NCBI GenBank assembly: GCA_937927875.1
Contig: CALEYV010000034.1
Span: 1 to 56,482, forward strand
Source of the DNA: an uncultured Actinomycetes bacterium
GTDB taxonomy: Bacteria > Actinomycetota > Acidimicrobiia > IMCC26256 > PALSA-555
DNA length: 56,482 nucleotides
Direction of reading: 5' to 3'
The position numbers were made by a program, and so were the translations under genes. Every line of letters begins with the position of its first letter. Within the stretch, counting starts at the first letter, position 1. Below, one piece after another: positions 1 through 7,999 of this stretch. The notes below the pieces were generated by a model. The model had not been told where the DNA came from, did no database searches, and saw nothing but the letters and a program-made list of their open reading frames with translations.

Positions 1-853
1 TGAACAGCTCGGTGAGGCGAGCCCGCAGACGCGGCCAGCCGTCCCGGTCCATCTGTTCGCCGAGGTCCTCGTCGCCGAGCCCGGTCTTGGCGAGCAGCTC
101 GGCGTAGAACTGCGGCTCGAGCGCGCCGACCGCCACGTACTTGCCGTCCGCGCACTCGTAGGTGTCGTAGAAGGGCGCGCCGGTGTCGAGCACGTTCGTG
201 CCGTGGTGGTCCTCGTCGAACGCCCCGAGGTGGCGCAGTCCCCACATCATCGACATCAGGACCGCCGACCCGTCGATCATCGCCGCGTCGACGACCTGAC
301 CCTGGCCCGAGTCCCGAGCCTCGAGCACGCCGCACACGATCCCGAAGGCGAGGAACATCCCGCCGCCGCCGAAGTCGCCCACCATGTTGAGGGGCGGCGT
401 CGGCTTCTGGCCCTCCCGCCCGAAGTGCGCGAGCGCGCCCGCCAGCGCGATGTAGTCGATGTCGTGGCCTGCCGCGTGGGCCATCGGTCCGTCCTGGCCC
501 CACCCCGTCATGCGGCCGTAGACGAGCCGTGGGTTGCGGGCCAGGCACGCGTCCGGCCCGACGCCGAGCCGCTCCGTGACGCCGGGGCGGAACCCCTCGA
601 GGAGCGCGTCGGCGGACTCGACGAGCCGCAGCACCGTCTCGACGCCCTCGGGGTGCTTCAGGTCGACTCCGACCGAGCGGCGGTTGCGGTCCAGGACCGG
701 CACGCCGCCGGGGTCGAAGCCCCGCTCGACCGACTCGACCCGGTGGACGCGCAGCACGTCGGCGCCCATGTCGGCGAGGAGCATCGCCGCGAACGGTCCG
801 GGGCCGATCCCGACCAGCTCCACGACCTTCAGCGATGCCAGCGGCCCTGCCAT
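1..853 (-). CDS. mcr: 2-methylacyl-CoA racemase (AMACR/Mcr type), 3' end outside window
   Basis: Interconverts (2R)- and (2S)-2-methylacyl-CoA so that branched or sterol-derived acyl-CoAs can enter beta-oxidation. It is a class III (CaiB/BaiF) CoA-transferase-fold enzyme. The visible 284 residues include His130 (AAGHDIDY), Asp160 (NMVGDFGGGG) and Glu246 (GALEPQFY). These match the catalytic His126, Asp156 and Glu241 of the mycobacterial racemase at nearly identical positions, which separates it from true CoA-transferases. ATG start at 853 with a GGGAGGGAG ribosome site just upstream. The C-terminal part runs past base 1. It is transcribed divergently from the gene at 948, and its promoter region carries an inverted repeat (864-879). 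Confidence 0.9.
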   Translation of the reverse strand, partial: MAGPLASLKVVELVGIGPGPFAAMLLADMGADVLRVHRVESVERGFDPGGVPVLDRNRRSVGVDLKHPEGVETVLRLVESADALLEGFRPGVTERLGVGPDACLARNPRLVYGRMTGWGQDGPMAHAAGHDIDYIALAGALAHFGREGQKPTPPLNMVGDFGGGGMFLAFGIVCGVLEARDSGQGQVVDAAMIDGSAVLMSMMWGLRHLGAFDEDHHGTNVLDTGAPFYDTYECADGKYVAVGALEPQFYAELLAKTGLGDEDLGEQMDRDGWPRLRARLTELF

Positions 854-863
854 GTCTCCCTCC

Positions 864-879
864 CTGACGTCGGCGTCAG
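864..879. promoter_or_regulatory. Inverted repeat (possible TetR-type operator) in the racemase promoter
   Basis: CTGACG-TCGG-CGTCAG is a perfect 6-bp-arm inverted repeat with a 4-bp centre. It lies just upstream of the racemase ribosome site and next to a possible minus-strand -10 (TTTAGT, bases 887-882). Placement over the likely transcription start suggests a repressor site; the regulator is not in the window. Confidence 0.45.
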
Positions 880-912
880 AGACTAAACGCGCGCCCGACG
901 GTGGGAGCCTGC

Positions 913-941
913 TTGACCCGGCCGGTGGGGGCGGGTTCGAT
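913..941 (+). promoter_or_regulatory. Promoter of the gene at 948
   Basis: A -35 TTGACC (913-918) and -10 TTCGAT (936-941) are separated by exactly 17 bases. The -10 ends 6 bases before the ATG, so the mRNA would be leaderless or nearly so. No Shine-Dalgarno is present. Confidence 0.5.
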
Positions 942-947
942 GGCCGC

Positions 948-1961
948 ATGCGACTGCGCCTCGACCCGGCCGACGAGTACATGCACCCCCTCGAGGAGGC
1001 CTCGAACTTCAACGAGAGCATGTACTTCAACTACTTCGACCCCCGGGAGCGGCTCGGCGGGTTCCTACGGCTCGGCAACCGCGCCAACGAGGGGTACGCC
1101 GAGCTGACCACCTGCCTCTACCTGCCCGACGGCCGGGTCGCGTTCACGTACTTCCGCCCCGAGATCTCGACCAACGACGCCTTCGACGCCGGCGGGATGC
1201 GCTTCGAGGTCGTCACGCCGTTCGAGGCCCAGCGGGTGACCTACGACGGGAAGATCTGCCTGCTCGAGCGGCCGCTCGAGATGGCGGACCCCCGGCGGGC
1301 GTTCACCGACAACCCGTGGACGAGCTGCCACGTCGACCTCGAGTACCGGGGGCTGTCGCCGATGCTCGGCGGGGAGCGGGTCAACGACGACGGGACGTCG
1401 GTCGACGAGGACCCGAGGGAGGCGTTCGCGCGTGGCCACTACGAGCAGCACGTCGGCGCACGCGGCGTGGTGCGGGTCGGCGACGAGGAGTGGGCCGTCG
1501 ACGGCTTCGGGCTGCGCGACCACTCGTGGGGCCCTCGGTTCTGGCAGGCGCCGTGGTGGTATCGCTGGCTCACCGGGAACTTCGGCGACGAGGGCGGGTT
1601 CGTGGTGTCGATCGTCACCCGCCGCAGCGGCGAGCAGATGGTCGGCGGGGTGTGGCTCGAGGACGGCGAGTACCAGCCGCTCGAGCGGGTCGAGCTCGAC
1701 ACGACGTGGCGGACCGAGGACCAGTACCACGAGCTGATCCACGCCGTCGTGGCGACCGCCGACGCCGAGCATGTGATCGAGGGTCGGGTCCTGTCGCTGA
1801 TCCCGCTGCGGAACCGGCGCAAGGGTCCCGACGGCGAGCAGCTGCTCACCCGCATCTCGGAGGGCATGACCGAGTGGCGCAGCGGCGACCGGGTCGGGTT
1901 CGGGCTGTCCGAGTACCTCGACCAGATCGTCGACGGCCAGCCGGTCGGCGTCGCCGCCTAG
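948..1961 (+). CDS. DUF7064/DUF7065-type protein, function unknown
   Basis: A 337-residue soluble protein with no signal peptide. The sequence (FNESMYFNYFD near the N-terminus, DGFGLRDHSWGPRFWQ in the middle, then beta-rich stretches) resembles actinobacterial proteins carrying the paired DUF7065/DUF7064 domains, which have a lipocalin/CrtC-like two-barrel look. These genes often sit beside APH-type phosphotransferases and acyl-CoA enzymes, as here (phosphotransferase 55 bases downstream). The substrate is unknown; the context suggests lipid or terpenoid metabolism. Start chosen at ATG 948 because the coding signal begins there and a promoter ends 6 bases before it. An upstream in-frame extension overlaps the racemase and is rejected. 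Confidence 0.75.
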   Translation: MRLRLDPADEYMHPLEEASNFNESMYFNYFDPRERLGGFLRLGNRANEGYAELTTCLYLPDGRVAFTYFRPEISTNDAFDAGGMRFEVVTPFEAQRVTYDGKICLLERPLEMADPRRAFTDNPWTSCHVDLEYRGLSPMLGGERVNDDGTSVDEDPREAFARGHYEQHVGARGVVRVGDEEWAVDGFGLRDHSWGPRFWQAPWWYRWLTGNFGDEGGFVVSIVTRRSGEQMVGGVWLEDGEYQPLERVELDTTWRTEDQYHELIHAVVATADAEHVIEGRVLSLIPLRNRRKGPDGEQLLTRISEGMTEWRSGDRVGFGLSEYLDQIVDGQPVGVAA

Positions 1962-2002
1962 GCCGATCGCGGCTCGCTGAGAAGGCCGGCGAAGCCGGCT
2001 CG

Positions 2003-2008
2003 TAGGCT
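2003..2008 (+). promoter_or_regulatory. -10 element, leaderless type
   Basis: TAGGCT lies 8 bases before the TTG start at 2017, with no Shine-Dalgarno between. It follows a small GCCGGC-GAA-GCCGGC hairpin. Confidence 0.45.
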
Positions 2009-2016
2009 CGTTCGCC

Positions 2017-3405
2017 TTGGACGACGCGCTCCTGGCGGCAGCGGTGACGCGCCACCTGGGCGGCGGCGCGACGGTCGAGAACCTCCGGCGGCTCTCGGGC
2101 GGCGCGTCGCGCGAGACGTGGTCCTTCGACGCCGTCGGCGGCGGCGAACGGACCGGGCTGGTGCTGCGCCGCGACCCGGCCCCGGCCGCCGCCGGCCCGC
2201 TCGACCGCTCGGCGGAGGCCGAGGTCATCCGGGCTGCGCACGACGCCGGGGTGCGAGCGCCGCGGGTGTGGTTCGTGCTCGGCACCGACGACTCGCTCGG
2301 TTCGGGGTTCGTGATGGAGCGCGTCGACGGCGAGACCGTCGCCCGCCGGATCCTGCGCGACGACGCCTACGCGGAGGCCCGGCCCCGGCTCGCCGCCCAG
2401 TGCGCGACGCAGGCGGCCCGGATCCATGCCGTGCCGACGGCGTCGCTGCCCGACTCCTTGGCGACTCTCGGTCCCCGTGAGCAGCTCGACCAGTACCGGG
2501 CCGTGCTCGACGGCGTCGGTGAGCCCCATCCGGCCTTCGAGCTGGGGCTGCGCCGGCTCGCCCGCGACGCACCCGAAACCGGGACGGTCACGCTCGTGCA
2601 CGGCGACTTCCGCAACGGCAACCTGGTCGTCGGCCCGGAGGGACTCCGGGCCGTCCTCGACTGGGAGCTCGCGCACCTCGGCGACCCGATCGAGGACCTC
2701 GGGTGGCTGTGCGTGAAGTCGTGGCGCTTCGGCGTGAGCGACCGGCGGGTGGGCGGCTTCGGCGAGGTCGAGGAGCTGCGGGCCGCCTACGCCGACGCAG
2801 GCGGGCAACCGGTCGACCCGACCCGGCTGGCGTGGTGGGAGGCGCTCGGCACCCTGAAGTGGGGCGTCATCTGCGAGATGCAGGCCCAGGCCCACCTGCA
2901 GGGCCTGATCCGGTCCGTCGAGCTGGCGACGCTCGGGCGCCGGATCGCCGAGATGGAGTGGGACCTGCTCGACCTGCTCGACGAGGGCGGGGGGTCGGCG
3001 GCCCCGCCCCCGGCCGGCACCGACCACGCGGCGCGGACGCCGTCGCTCCAGGACCGCCCGAGCGCGGCGGAGCTCGTGGACGCGGTCCGCGAGTTCCTCG
3101 AGCGCGACGTGCAAGGTGCCGTGGACGGACGCGTCGCCTTCCACACCCGGGTGGCGGTCAACGCGCTCGGCATGGTCGAGCGAGAGCTCGCGCTCGGCCC
3201 GGACCTCGACGCGGCGGCGACGAAGCGCCTGGCCAGCTTCTTGGGTCAGGACGGTGACATCGAGACGCTCGTCGCCGAGCTGGCGGCGCGCATCCGCGCC
3301 GGCGGGCTCGACGACGACCCGGAGGCGCTCGCCGTCACCCGCGACCTCGTCCGGGCCAAGCTCGAGGTGGCGAACCCGCGCTACCTGCCGGCGAGCGCGC
3401 CGTGA
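2017..3405 (+). CDS. APH-fold phosphotransferase fused to a C-terminal DUF6285-like domain
   Basis: A 462-residue protein. Residues 1-325 are an aminoglycoside-phosphotransferase/ACAD10-11 kinase fold with the catalytic loop HGDFRNGN (195-202, Asp197) and the metal-binding DWE (215-217). Residues 346-460 match the small DUF6285-like helical domain usually encoded as a separate gene next to such kinases. In family members (LvaA of levulinate catabolism, the kinase domain of ACAD11) the kinase phosphorylates the 4-hydroxyl of 4-hydroxyacyl-CoA, and an acyl-CoA-dehydrogenase partner then removes the phosphate. The same substrate class is inferred here; an ACAD11-like dehydrogenase lies at 10312. 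The TTG start fits the alignment and the upstream -10. It overlaps the next gene by GTGA. Confidence 0.82.
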   Translation: MDDALLAAAVTRHLGGGATVENLRRLSGGASRETWSFDAVGGGERTGLVLRRDPAPAAAGPLDRSAEAEVIRAAHDAGVRAPRVWFVLGTDDSLGSGFVMERVDGETVARRILRDDAYAEARPRLAAQCATQAARIHAVPTASLPDSLATLGPREQLDQYRAVLDGVGEPHPAFELGLRRLARDAPETGTVTLVHGDFRNGNLVVGPEGLRAVLDWELAHLGDPIEDLGWLCVKSWRFGVSDRRVGGFGEVEELRAAYADAGGQPVDPTRLAWWEALGTLKWGVICEMQAQAHLQGLIRSVELATLGRRIAEMEWDLLDLLDEGGGSAAPPPAGTDHAARTPSLQDRPSAAELVDAVREFLERDVQGAVDGRVAFHTRVAVNALGMVERELALGPDLDAAATKRLASFLGQDGDIETLVAELAARIRAGGLDDDPEALAVTRDLVRAKLEVANPRYLPASAP

Positions 3406-3719
3406 CCCGCCGAGCGACGGTCGGCGTCGCCGCGCTCCTGATGGCCGGCCTGCTCGGGACCGCCGCCGCCGTCCCGGCCGCGGCGTCGACCCCGGTCGCC
3501 GTCCCGTGCCCGAACGGGCGCCCGGCCGGCCCCCACGTCGCCTGCACCGGTCCGGTGACGCACCACGCCGGTGGCGGAGGCGGCGTCCTCACGGTCGTCG
3601 TCTCGGTCGTGGTCGGCCTCGCGGTCGCCGCCGGCGCGCTCGTCCTCGTCCGGCGCCGGATCGCCCGCGACGCGCTCCGCCCGCTGCCCGCCACCAGTCG
3701 AGCGCGACGGCCGTCATGA
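3402..3719 (+). CDS. Small secreted/membrane protein, unknown function
   Basis: A 105-residue protein with an N-terminal signal sequence (basic TRR then a hydrophobic stretch to about residue 29, AAAS). A short extracytoplasmic segment with two Cys (PCPN, VACT) and a Gly run follows, then one transmembrane helix at about 63-84 and a basic RRR tail. Topology is likely N-out/C-in, with a roughly 30-residue outer loop that could form one disulfide. GTG start overlaps the upstream stop (GTGA), and its own stop overlaps the exonuclease start (ATGA), so all three genes are translationally coupled. I recognise no family; codon use is like the neighbours. Confidence 0.6.
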   Translation: MTRRATVGVAALLMAGLLGTAAAVPAAASTPVAVPCPNGRPAGPHVACTGPVTHHAGGGGGVLTVVVSVVVGLAVAAGALVLVRRRIARDALRPLPATSRARRPS

Positions 3720-4498
3720 GAATCGCGACGTGGAACGTGAACTCCCTGAAGAAGCGCCAGGAACGCGTCGAGGAGTGGCTCGGCTACGCCGACGCGGACG
3801 TGGTGTGCCTCCAGGAGACCAAGGTCAGCGACGACAACTTCCCGCAGCTGGCGTTCGGCGCCCTCGGCTACGACGCCGTGCACCACGGCCCCGGGCAGTG
3901 GAACGGCGTGGCCATCCTGTCCCGGGTCGGCATCAGTGACGTGACGACCGGCTTCGACGGCACCGAGCTCGTCGACCCGTACGAAGGCGACGCCCGGCTC
4001 CTGGCCGCGACGTGCGGCGGGGTCCGGGTCGTCACGGTGTACGTCCCGAACGGACGCGAGGTCGGCTCGGACTTCTACCAGCGCAAGCTCGTCTGGCTCG
4101 ACCATCTGCGCTCGTGGCTCGACGCCACCGCGTCCCCCGACGACCCGCTGGCGGTGCTGGGCGACTTCAACGTGGCGCCCGAGGACCGCGACCTCTGGTC
4201 GCCGGCCGCGTTCGAGGGCGACACCCACGTGACCGAGCCCGAACGGGCCGCCGTCACCGCGCTCGAGGACTGGGGCCTCGTCGACGCGTTCCGGGAGGTG
4301 TATCCCCAGGACCGCCTGTTCACGTACTGGGACTACCGCCGCGGTGACTTCCACGAGCACCGGGGGATGCGCATCGACCTCGTGCTCGTCACCGCGCCGC
4401 TGGCGAGCCGGGTCCGCTGGGCGCTCGTCGACCGCAACGCCCGGAAGGGCAAGCTGCCGTCGGACCACGCCCCCGTCGTCGTCGACCTCGCCGACTGA
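3716..4498 (+). CDS. xth: Exodeoxyribonuclease III (AP endonuclease)
   Basis: Mg-dependent AP endonuclease/3'-5' exonuclease of base-excision repair, 260 residues, full length for the family. Landmarks are the N-terminal TWNVNSLKKR, the metal-binding QETK (Glu), the catalytic GDFNVAPED (Asp/Asn), the MRIDLVL strand and the C-terminal SDHAPVVVDL (Asp-His). ATG 3716 overlaps the previous stop. It is followed after 21 bases by the VOC gene on the same strand. Cytosolic. Confidence 0.95.
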   Translation: MRIATWNVNSLKKRQERVEEWLGYADADVVCLQETKVSDDNFPQLAFGALGYDAVHHGPGQWNGVAILSRVGISDVTTGFDGTELVDPYEGDARLLAATCGGVRVVTVYVPNGREVGSDFYQRKLVWLDHLRSWLDATASPDDPLAVLGDFNVAPEDRDLWSPAAFEGDTHVTEPERAAVTALEDWGLVDAFREVYPQDRLFTYWDYRRGDFHEHRGMRIDLVLVTAPLASRVRWALVDRNARKGKLPSDHAPVVVDLAD

Positions 4499-4519
4499 CA
4501 CCGCACCGGAGCCGGGTGG

Positions 4520-4975
4520 ATGAGCGAGCACGGGCCGGTCTTCAACCAGATCAACCTGGTCGTGCGCGACATGGCGGCGATGGTCGAGTTCTACGAACGG
4601 CTCGGCGTGGAGCTCACGCCGACGATCCCGCCATGGGATCGGCATCACCGCAGCTTCTCGAGCACCTCGATGACCGACGGGTTCGACTTCGACCTCGACA
4701 GCGCCGCGTTCGCCCGGCAATGGGACGAGGGCTGGCCTTCGAGCCAGGCCGGTCCCGTCCTCGGGTTCCGCCTCGTATCGGCGGCCGCCGTCGACGAGAC
4801 GTACCGCCAGCTCACGAGCGCGGGGTACGCCGGCCAGCAGCCGCCGTACGACGGGTTCATGGGCGCGCGATACGCCGTGGTCAGCGATCCCGATGGCAAC
4901 TCGGTCGGCCTCATGAGCCCGATCGACCCGTCGCGCCGGACGATCCCGACGCCACCCGACGACGGGCTCAGCTGA
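4520..4975 (+). CDS. VOC-superfamily (glyoxalase/bleomycin-resistance fold) protein
   Basis: A 151-residue protein with two beta-alpha-beta-beta-beta modules: NQINLVVRDMAAMVEFYERLG at the start and YAVVSDPDGNSVGLMSP near the end. The second half has the DPDGN turn typical of the fold. Metal-site residues are not fully conserved: no His in the first strand, where glyoxalase I has one. Substrate cannot be assigned; dioxygenase, isomerase and drug-binding roles all occur in this superfamily. Its 3' end overlaps the convergent nitrobindin gene by 8 bases. Confidence 0.8.
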   Translation: MSEHGPVFNQINLVVRDMAAMVEFYERLGVELTPTIPPWDRHHRSFSSTSMTDGFDFDLDSAAFARQWDEGWPSSQAGPVLGFRLVSAAAVDETYRQLTSAGYAGQQPPYDGFMGARYAVVSDPDGNSVGLMSPIDPSRRTIPTPPDDGLS

Positions 4976-5441
4976 CCTGCCGCAGCTCGCCCTCGAGGTG
5001 GAAGCCGAGGGGCTGGTCGACGGCCGCCATGTCGAGGCGATACCAGAGCACGTCGCCGCGCCGCTCGTAGACGCGGCGCACCTCGGTGACCGACTTCGCG
5101 GTCGGCGCCGTGACCACCTGTCGGGACGTCAGCTCGAGCCGCGGCCCGGTGACCGTGCCGAGGCTCAGCTCGAGGACCCCGCTCGGGTGGGCCAGCACGA
5201 GCTCGGCACCGGTCGGCGCGGGGCGCAGGTAGCCGACCTCGGCGTGCGACGGCGTGCGGTCGGGGAGCAGCCAGGTCTTCTGCCCGTAGGCGAGCAACGG
5301 CTTGCCGGGCCAGCTGATGGTCAGCTCCTCGGCATACGCGAAGTCGTCGACGGTCGGGTAGGCGCCCCGGCCTTCCCCGACCCAGGTGCCGACGAGGAAG
5401 CGGAACGGCGCCAGCGCCGGCGGCAGCTCGGCCTCGTCCAC
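4968..5441 (-). CDS. Nitrobindin-like heme protein (DUF1794/THAP4 family, putative peroxynitrite isomerase)
   Basis: A 157-residue single-domain 10-stranded beta-barrel protein. It has the family signature GTWVGEGRGAYPT (18-30) and a C-terminal FHLEGEL, whose His148 corresponds to the proximal heme ligand of mycobacterial nitrobindin. Family members bind ferric heme b and isomerise peroxynitrite to nitrate. The signature and ligand are visible; the activity is inferred. ATG start at 5441. Convergent with the VOC gene; downstream on this strand of the GNAT gene after a 79-base gap. Confidence 0.85.
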   Translation of the reverse strand: MDEAELPPALAPFRFLVGTWVGEGRGAYPTVDDFAYAEELTISWPGKPLLAYGQKTWLLPDRTPSHAEVGYLRPAPTGAELVLAHPSGVLELSLGTVTGPRLELTSRQVVTAPTAKSVTEVRRVYERRGDVLWYRLDMAAVDQPLGFHLEGELRQVS

Positions 5442-5520
5442 GCCACCGAGCCTCGCGCCGCGAGCGGGCTGGTTGCGGATCCGGCTCCGGTCTCGACGGA
5501 GCCGGCGATTCGAGCCGCGC

Positions 5521-6108
5521 TCAGCGGGCGCGGCGGTGCATGAACCAGATGGGGAAGCCGAGGTGACGGTCCTCGACCGCCACGTCGAAGCCGTGGCGGC
5601 GGTAGAAGACGACGTTCTCGGGCTTGTCGGTCTCGAGCCAGCCCGCCTCGCCGTCGTGGTCCAGCCGCTTGCAGACCGTCGCCATCATCCGGCCGCCGAT
5701 CCCGAGCCCCTGGACACCGGGTTCGACGCCGACCGGGCCGACGTGGACGTGGCGCTCCTCGGGGTCGTGTTCGCACATGGTCGAGATGACGAAGCGGGCC
5801 CGGTCGAAGCCGACCGCGTCGGCGGGCGCGACGTCAGGCACGCGTCGCAGGTCGGGGATCGCGGTGGCGCCGATGCAGCCGCCCGGCGCGGCCGCGGCGG
5901 CGACGCCGATCACATGACGGCCGACCAGCGCGCCGACCGAGTCCGGCGGGATGCGCTCGACAAACGTGTCGTAGCCGGTCTGCAGGCGGGCCAACGGATC
6001 GTCGGGGACGCTGAAGGCCATCATCGGGTTGTCGCGCAACGCCCGGGCCGCGACGGCGCCGGCGAAACGGACCTCGTCGCCGGTCAGCGGCCGGACCTCG
6101 AACTCCAC
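5521..6108 (-). CDS. GNAT-family N-acetyltransferase
   Basis: A 195-residue acetyl-CoA-dependent acyltransferase. Motif A, the pyrophosphate-binding loop, is HVGPVGVEPGVQGLGIGG (VxPxxQGxGxG), followed by the FYRRHGF strand/helix typical of motif B. The substrate is unknown; the closest general look is the single-domain actinobacterial GNATs of drug or aminoacyl type. GTG start at 6108, 10 bases after the etfA stop, so it is probably the third gene of the etfBA transcript. Confidence 0.82.
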   Translation of the reverse strand: MEFEVRPLTGDEVRFAGAVAARALRDNPMMAFSVPDDPLARLQTGYDTFVERIPPDSVGALVGRHVIGVAAAAAPGGCIGATAIPDLRRVPDVAPADAVGFDRARFVISTMCEHDPEERHVHVGPVGVEPGVQGLGIGGRMMATVCKRLDHDGEAGWLETDKPENVVFYRRHGFDVAVEDRHLGFPIWFMHRRAR

Positions 6109-6118
6109 GGGCCCGGTG

Positions 6119-7087
6119 CTACTGCTTGGCCTTGATCGCCTCGATGAGCTTCGGCACGACCTTGTGCACGTCGCCGACGACGCCGAGATCGGCGATCGAG
6201 AAGATCGGCGCCTCGCCGTCCTTGTTGATGGCGAGGATGTTGTCGGAGCCCTTCATGCCGACCAGGTGCTGGGTGGCCCCCGAGATGCCGAGCGCGACGT
6301 AGAGCTTCGGCTTCACGACCTTGCCGGTCTGGCCGACCTGCTTCGCGTACGGCACCCAGCCGGCGTCGACGATGGCGCGCGAGGCGCCGGAGGCGCCCTT
6401 GAGCAGCTTGGCGAGCTCCTCGACGAGCGGCTCGTACGCCTCGGCACTCCCGAGCCCGCGTCCGCCGGACACGACCACCTCGGCGTCCTCGAGCTTCGGG
6501 CCCTCGCGCTCCTCGACGTGGCGCTCGAGCACCGTGGCCTCGCCGGCCCGGCCCGCGTCGACCGCGTCCACCTTCTCCACCGTGGCCGGCGAGCCGCCGG
6601 AGGGCTCGGCCGGGAACGACTTGGGGCGGATGACCGCCAGGTGCGGGCCCGGCCCGGTGAACGCGGTGTCGACGATCGTGTTGCCGCCGAAGATGGCGGT
6701 CTGGACGACGACCCGGTCGCCGTCGACCGAGAGGCCGGTGCCGTTCGTGACCACCGGACGGTCGAGGGCGGCCGACAGCCGGCCGACGGCGTCGCGGCCG
6801 TCGTAGGTCTGGGCGAAGAGGATGAGGTCCGGCTGGTGGGCGGTCACGAGCGCGGTGAGCGTCGCCGCGCCGACCACGCCGGCGAGCGCGTCACCGGGGT
6901 CGGCGGCGTGCAGCGTCGTCGCGCCGTACTCGCCGAGGGGGGCCGCGAAGCTGTCGGCGTCGCCGCCGACGAAGACCGCCTCGACCGAGTCGCCGAGCTC
7001 GCGGGCCTTCGTGAGGATCTCGAGCGTGCTGCTGTGCGGCTTCGGGCCGTCCGCCTCGGCGTACACCCAGACCTTGGAGAGTCCCAT
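6119..7087 (-). CDS. etfA: Electron transfer flavoprotein alpha subunit
   Basis: FAD-binding subunit of the ETF heterodimer, 322 residues. It accepts electrons from acyl-CoA dehydrogenases and passes them to ETF:quinone oxidoreductase. The C-terminal FAD domain has SGGRGLGS, the KVVKPKLYVALGISGA motif and AINKD; the N-terminal domain begins VWVYAEADG. ATG 7087 lies 8 bases after the etfB stop. Two acyl-CoA dehydrogenases in the window (10312 and 42354) are likely clients. Confidence 0.96.
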   Translation of the reverse strand: MGLSKVWVYAEADGPKPHSSTLEILTKARELGDSVEAVFVGGDADSFAAPLGEYGATTLHAADPGDALAGVVGAATLTALVTAHQPDLILFAQTYDGRDAVGRLSAALDRPVVTNGTGLSVDGDRVVVQTAIFGGNTIVDTAFTGPGPHLAVIRPKSFPAEPSGGSPATVEKVDAVDAGRAGEATVLERHVEEREGPKLEDAEVVVSGGRGLGSAEAYEPLVEELAKLLKGASGASRAIVDAGWVPYAKQVGQTGKVVKPKLYVALGISGATQHLVGMKGSDNILAINKDGEAPIFSIADLGVVGDVHKVVPKLIEAIKAKQ

Positions 7088-7095
7088 CGTCGACC

Positions 7096-7878
7096 TCAGA
7101 TGACCTTGAGCTGCTCGAGGAACTCGACGATGCGCTCGTGGGCGCTCCCGTCGTCCTCGATCTTCTCGCCCGCCTCCCGGGCCGGGGCGGCGGCGACGTT
7201 CACGATCTCCTGGCGGGCGCCCTTCCACCCCACGTCGTCGGGCGAGAGGCCGAGGTCAGCGACCGTGCACTCGTCGACCGGCTTGTTCTTCGCCGCCATG
7301 ATCCCCTTGAACGACGGGTAGCGGGGCTCGACGACCCCGGCGGTGACGCTCACGACCGCGGGCAGGGAGCTCTCGACGGTGTCGTAGCCGGCCTCGGTCT
7401 GACGCTGGATCGTCAGCTTCCCCTCGCCGACCTCGACGTGCTTGGCGAACGTGAGCGACGGCCAGTCGAGCAGCTGGGCCATCTGGGCGGGGACGGTCCC
7501 GGTGTAGCCGTCGGTGGACTCGGTGGCCGCGAGCACCAGGTCGATGCCGCCGGCTCGCTCCACCGCCTTGGCCAGCACCTTGGCCGTGGAGAGGGCGTCG
7601 CTGCCGGCCAGGGCGGGGTCCGACACGAGCACCGCCTTGGCCGCGCCCATGGCGAGGGCGGTCCGCAGGCCCGAGACCTCGTTGTTGGGCGCCATCGAGA
7701 CCAGGGTCACCTCGCCGCCGCCGGTCTTGTCGACGAGCTGGAGCGCCATCTCGACGCCGTAGCTGTCGGACTCGTCCAGGATCAGCTTGCCCTCGCGCTT
7801 CAGGGTCTTCGACTCGGGATCCAGCTCCCCCGGCACGGCCGGGTCGGGGATCTGCTTCACGCATACGGCGATGTTCAT
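7096..7878 (-). CDS. etfB: Electron transfer flavoprotein beta subunit
   Basis: AMP-binding subunit of ETF, 260 residues. The N-terminus is MNIAVCVKQIPDP and the ETF-beta signature VEPRYPSFKGIMAAKNKP is present near the C-terminus. First gene of etfB-etfA-GNAT. ATG 7878 has a GGAG ribosome site about 9 bases upstream. Divergent from the flavoprotein gene at 8000 across a 121-base intergenic region. Confidence 0.96.
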   Translation of the reverse strand: MNIAVCVKQIPDPAVPGELDPESKTLKREGKLILDESDSYGVEMALQLVDKTGGGEVTLVSMAPNNEVSGLRTALAMGAAKAVLVSDPALAGSDALSTAKVLAKAVERAGGIDLVLAATESTDGYTGTVPAQMAQLLDWPSLTFAKHVEVGEGKLTIQRQTEAGYDTVESSLPAVVSVTAGVVEPRYPSFKGIMAAKNKPVDECTVADLGLSPDDVGWKGARQEIVNVAAAPAREAGEKIEDDGSAHERIVEFLEQLKVI

Positions 7879-7986
7879 AGGGTCTGCTCCGCTTTCCGCG
7901 CGCCGCCCCGAGGCGGCGCCGTGGCGGACCGCTGCATTCTGGTCTGACCGGCGCCGCAGCGTCGAAACCGGGGCCCGGACCCTCGG

Positions 7987-7992
7987 TACCGT
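7987..7992 (+). promoter_or_regulatory. -10 element, leaderless type
   Basis: TACCGT lies 7 bases before the GTG start at 8000, and no ribosome site is present. Confidence 0.45.
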
Positions 7993-7999
7993 CGGTGTC

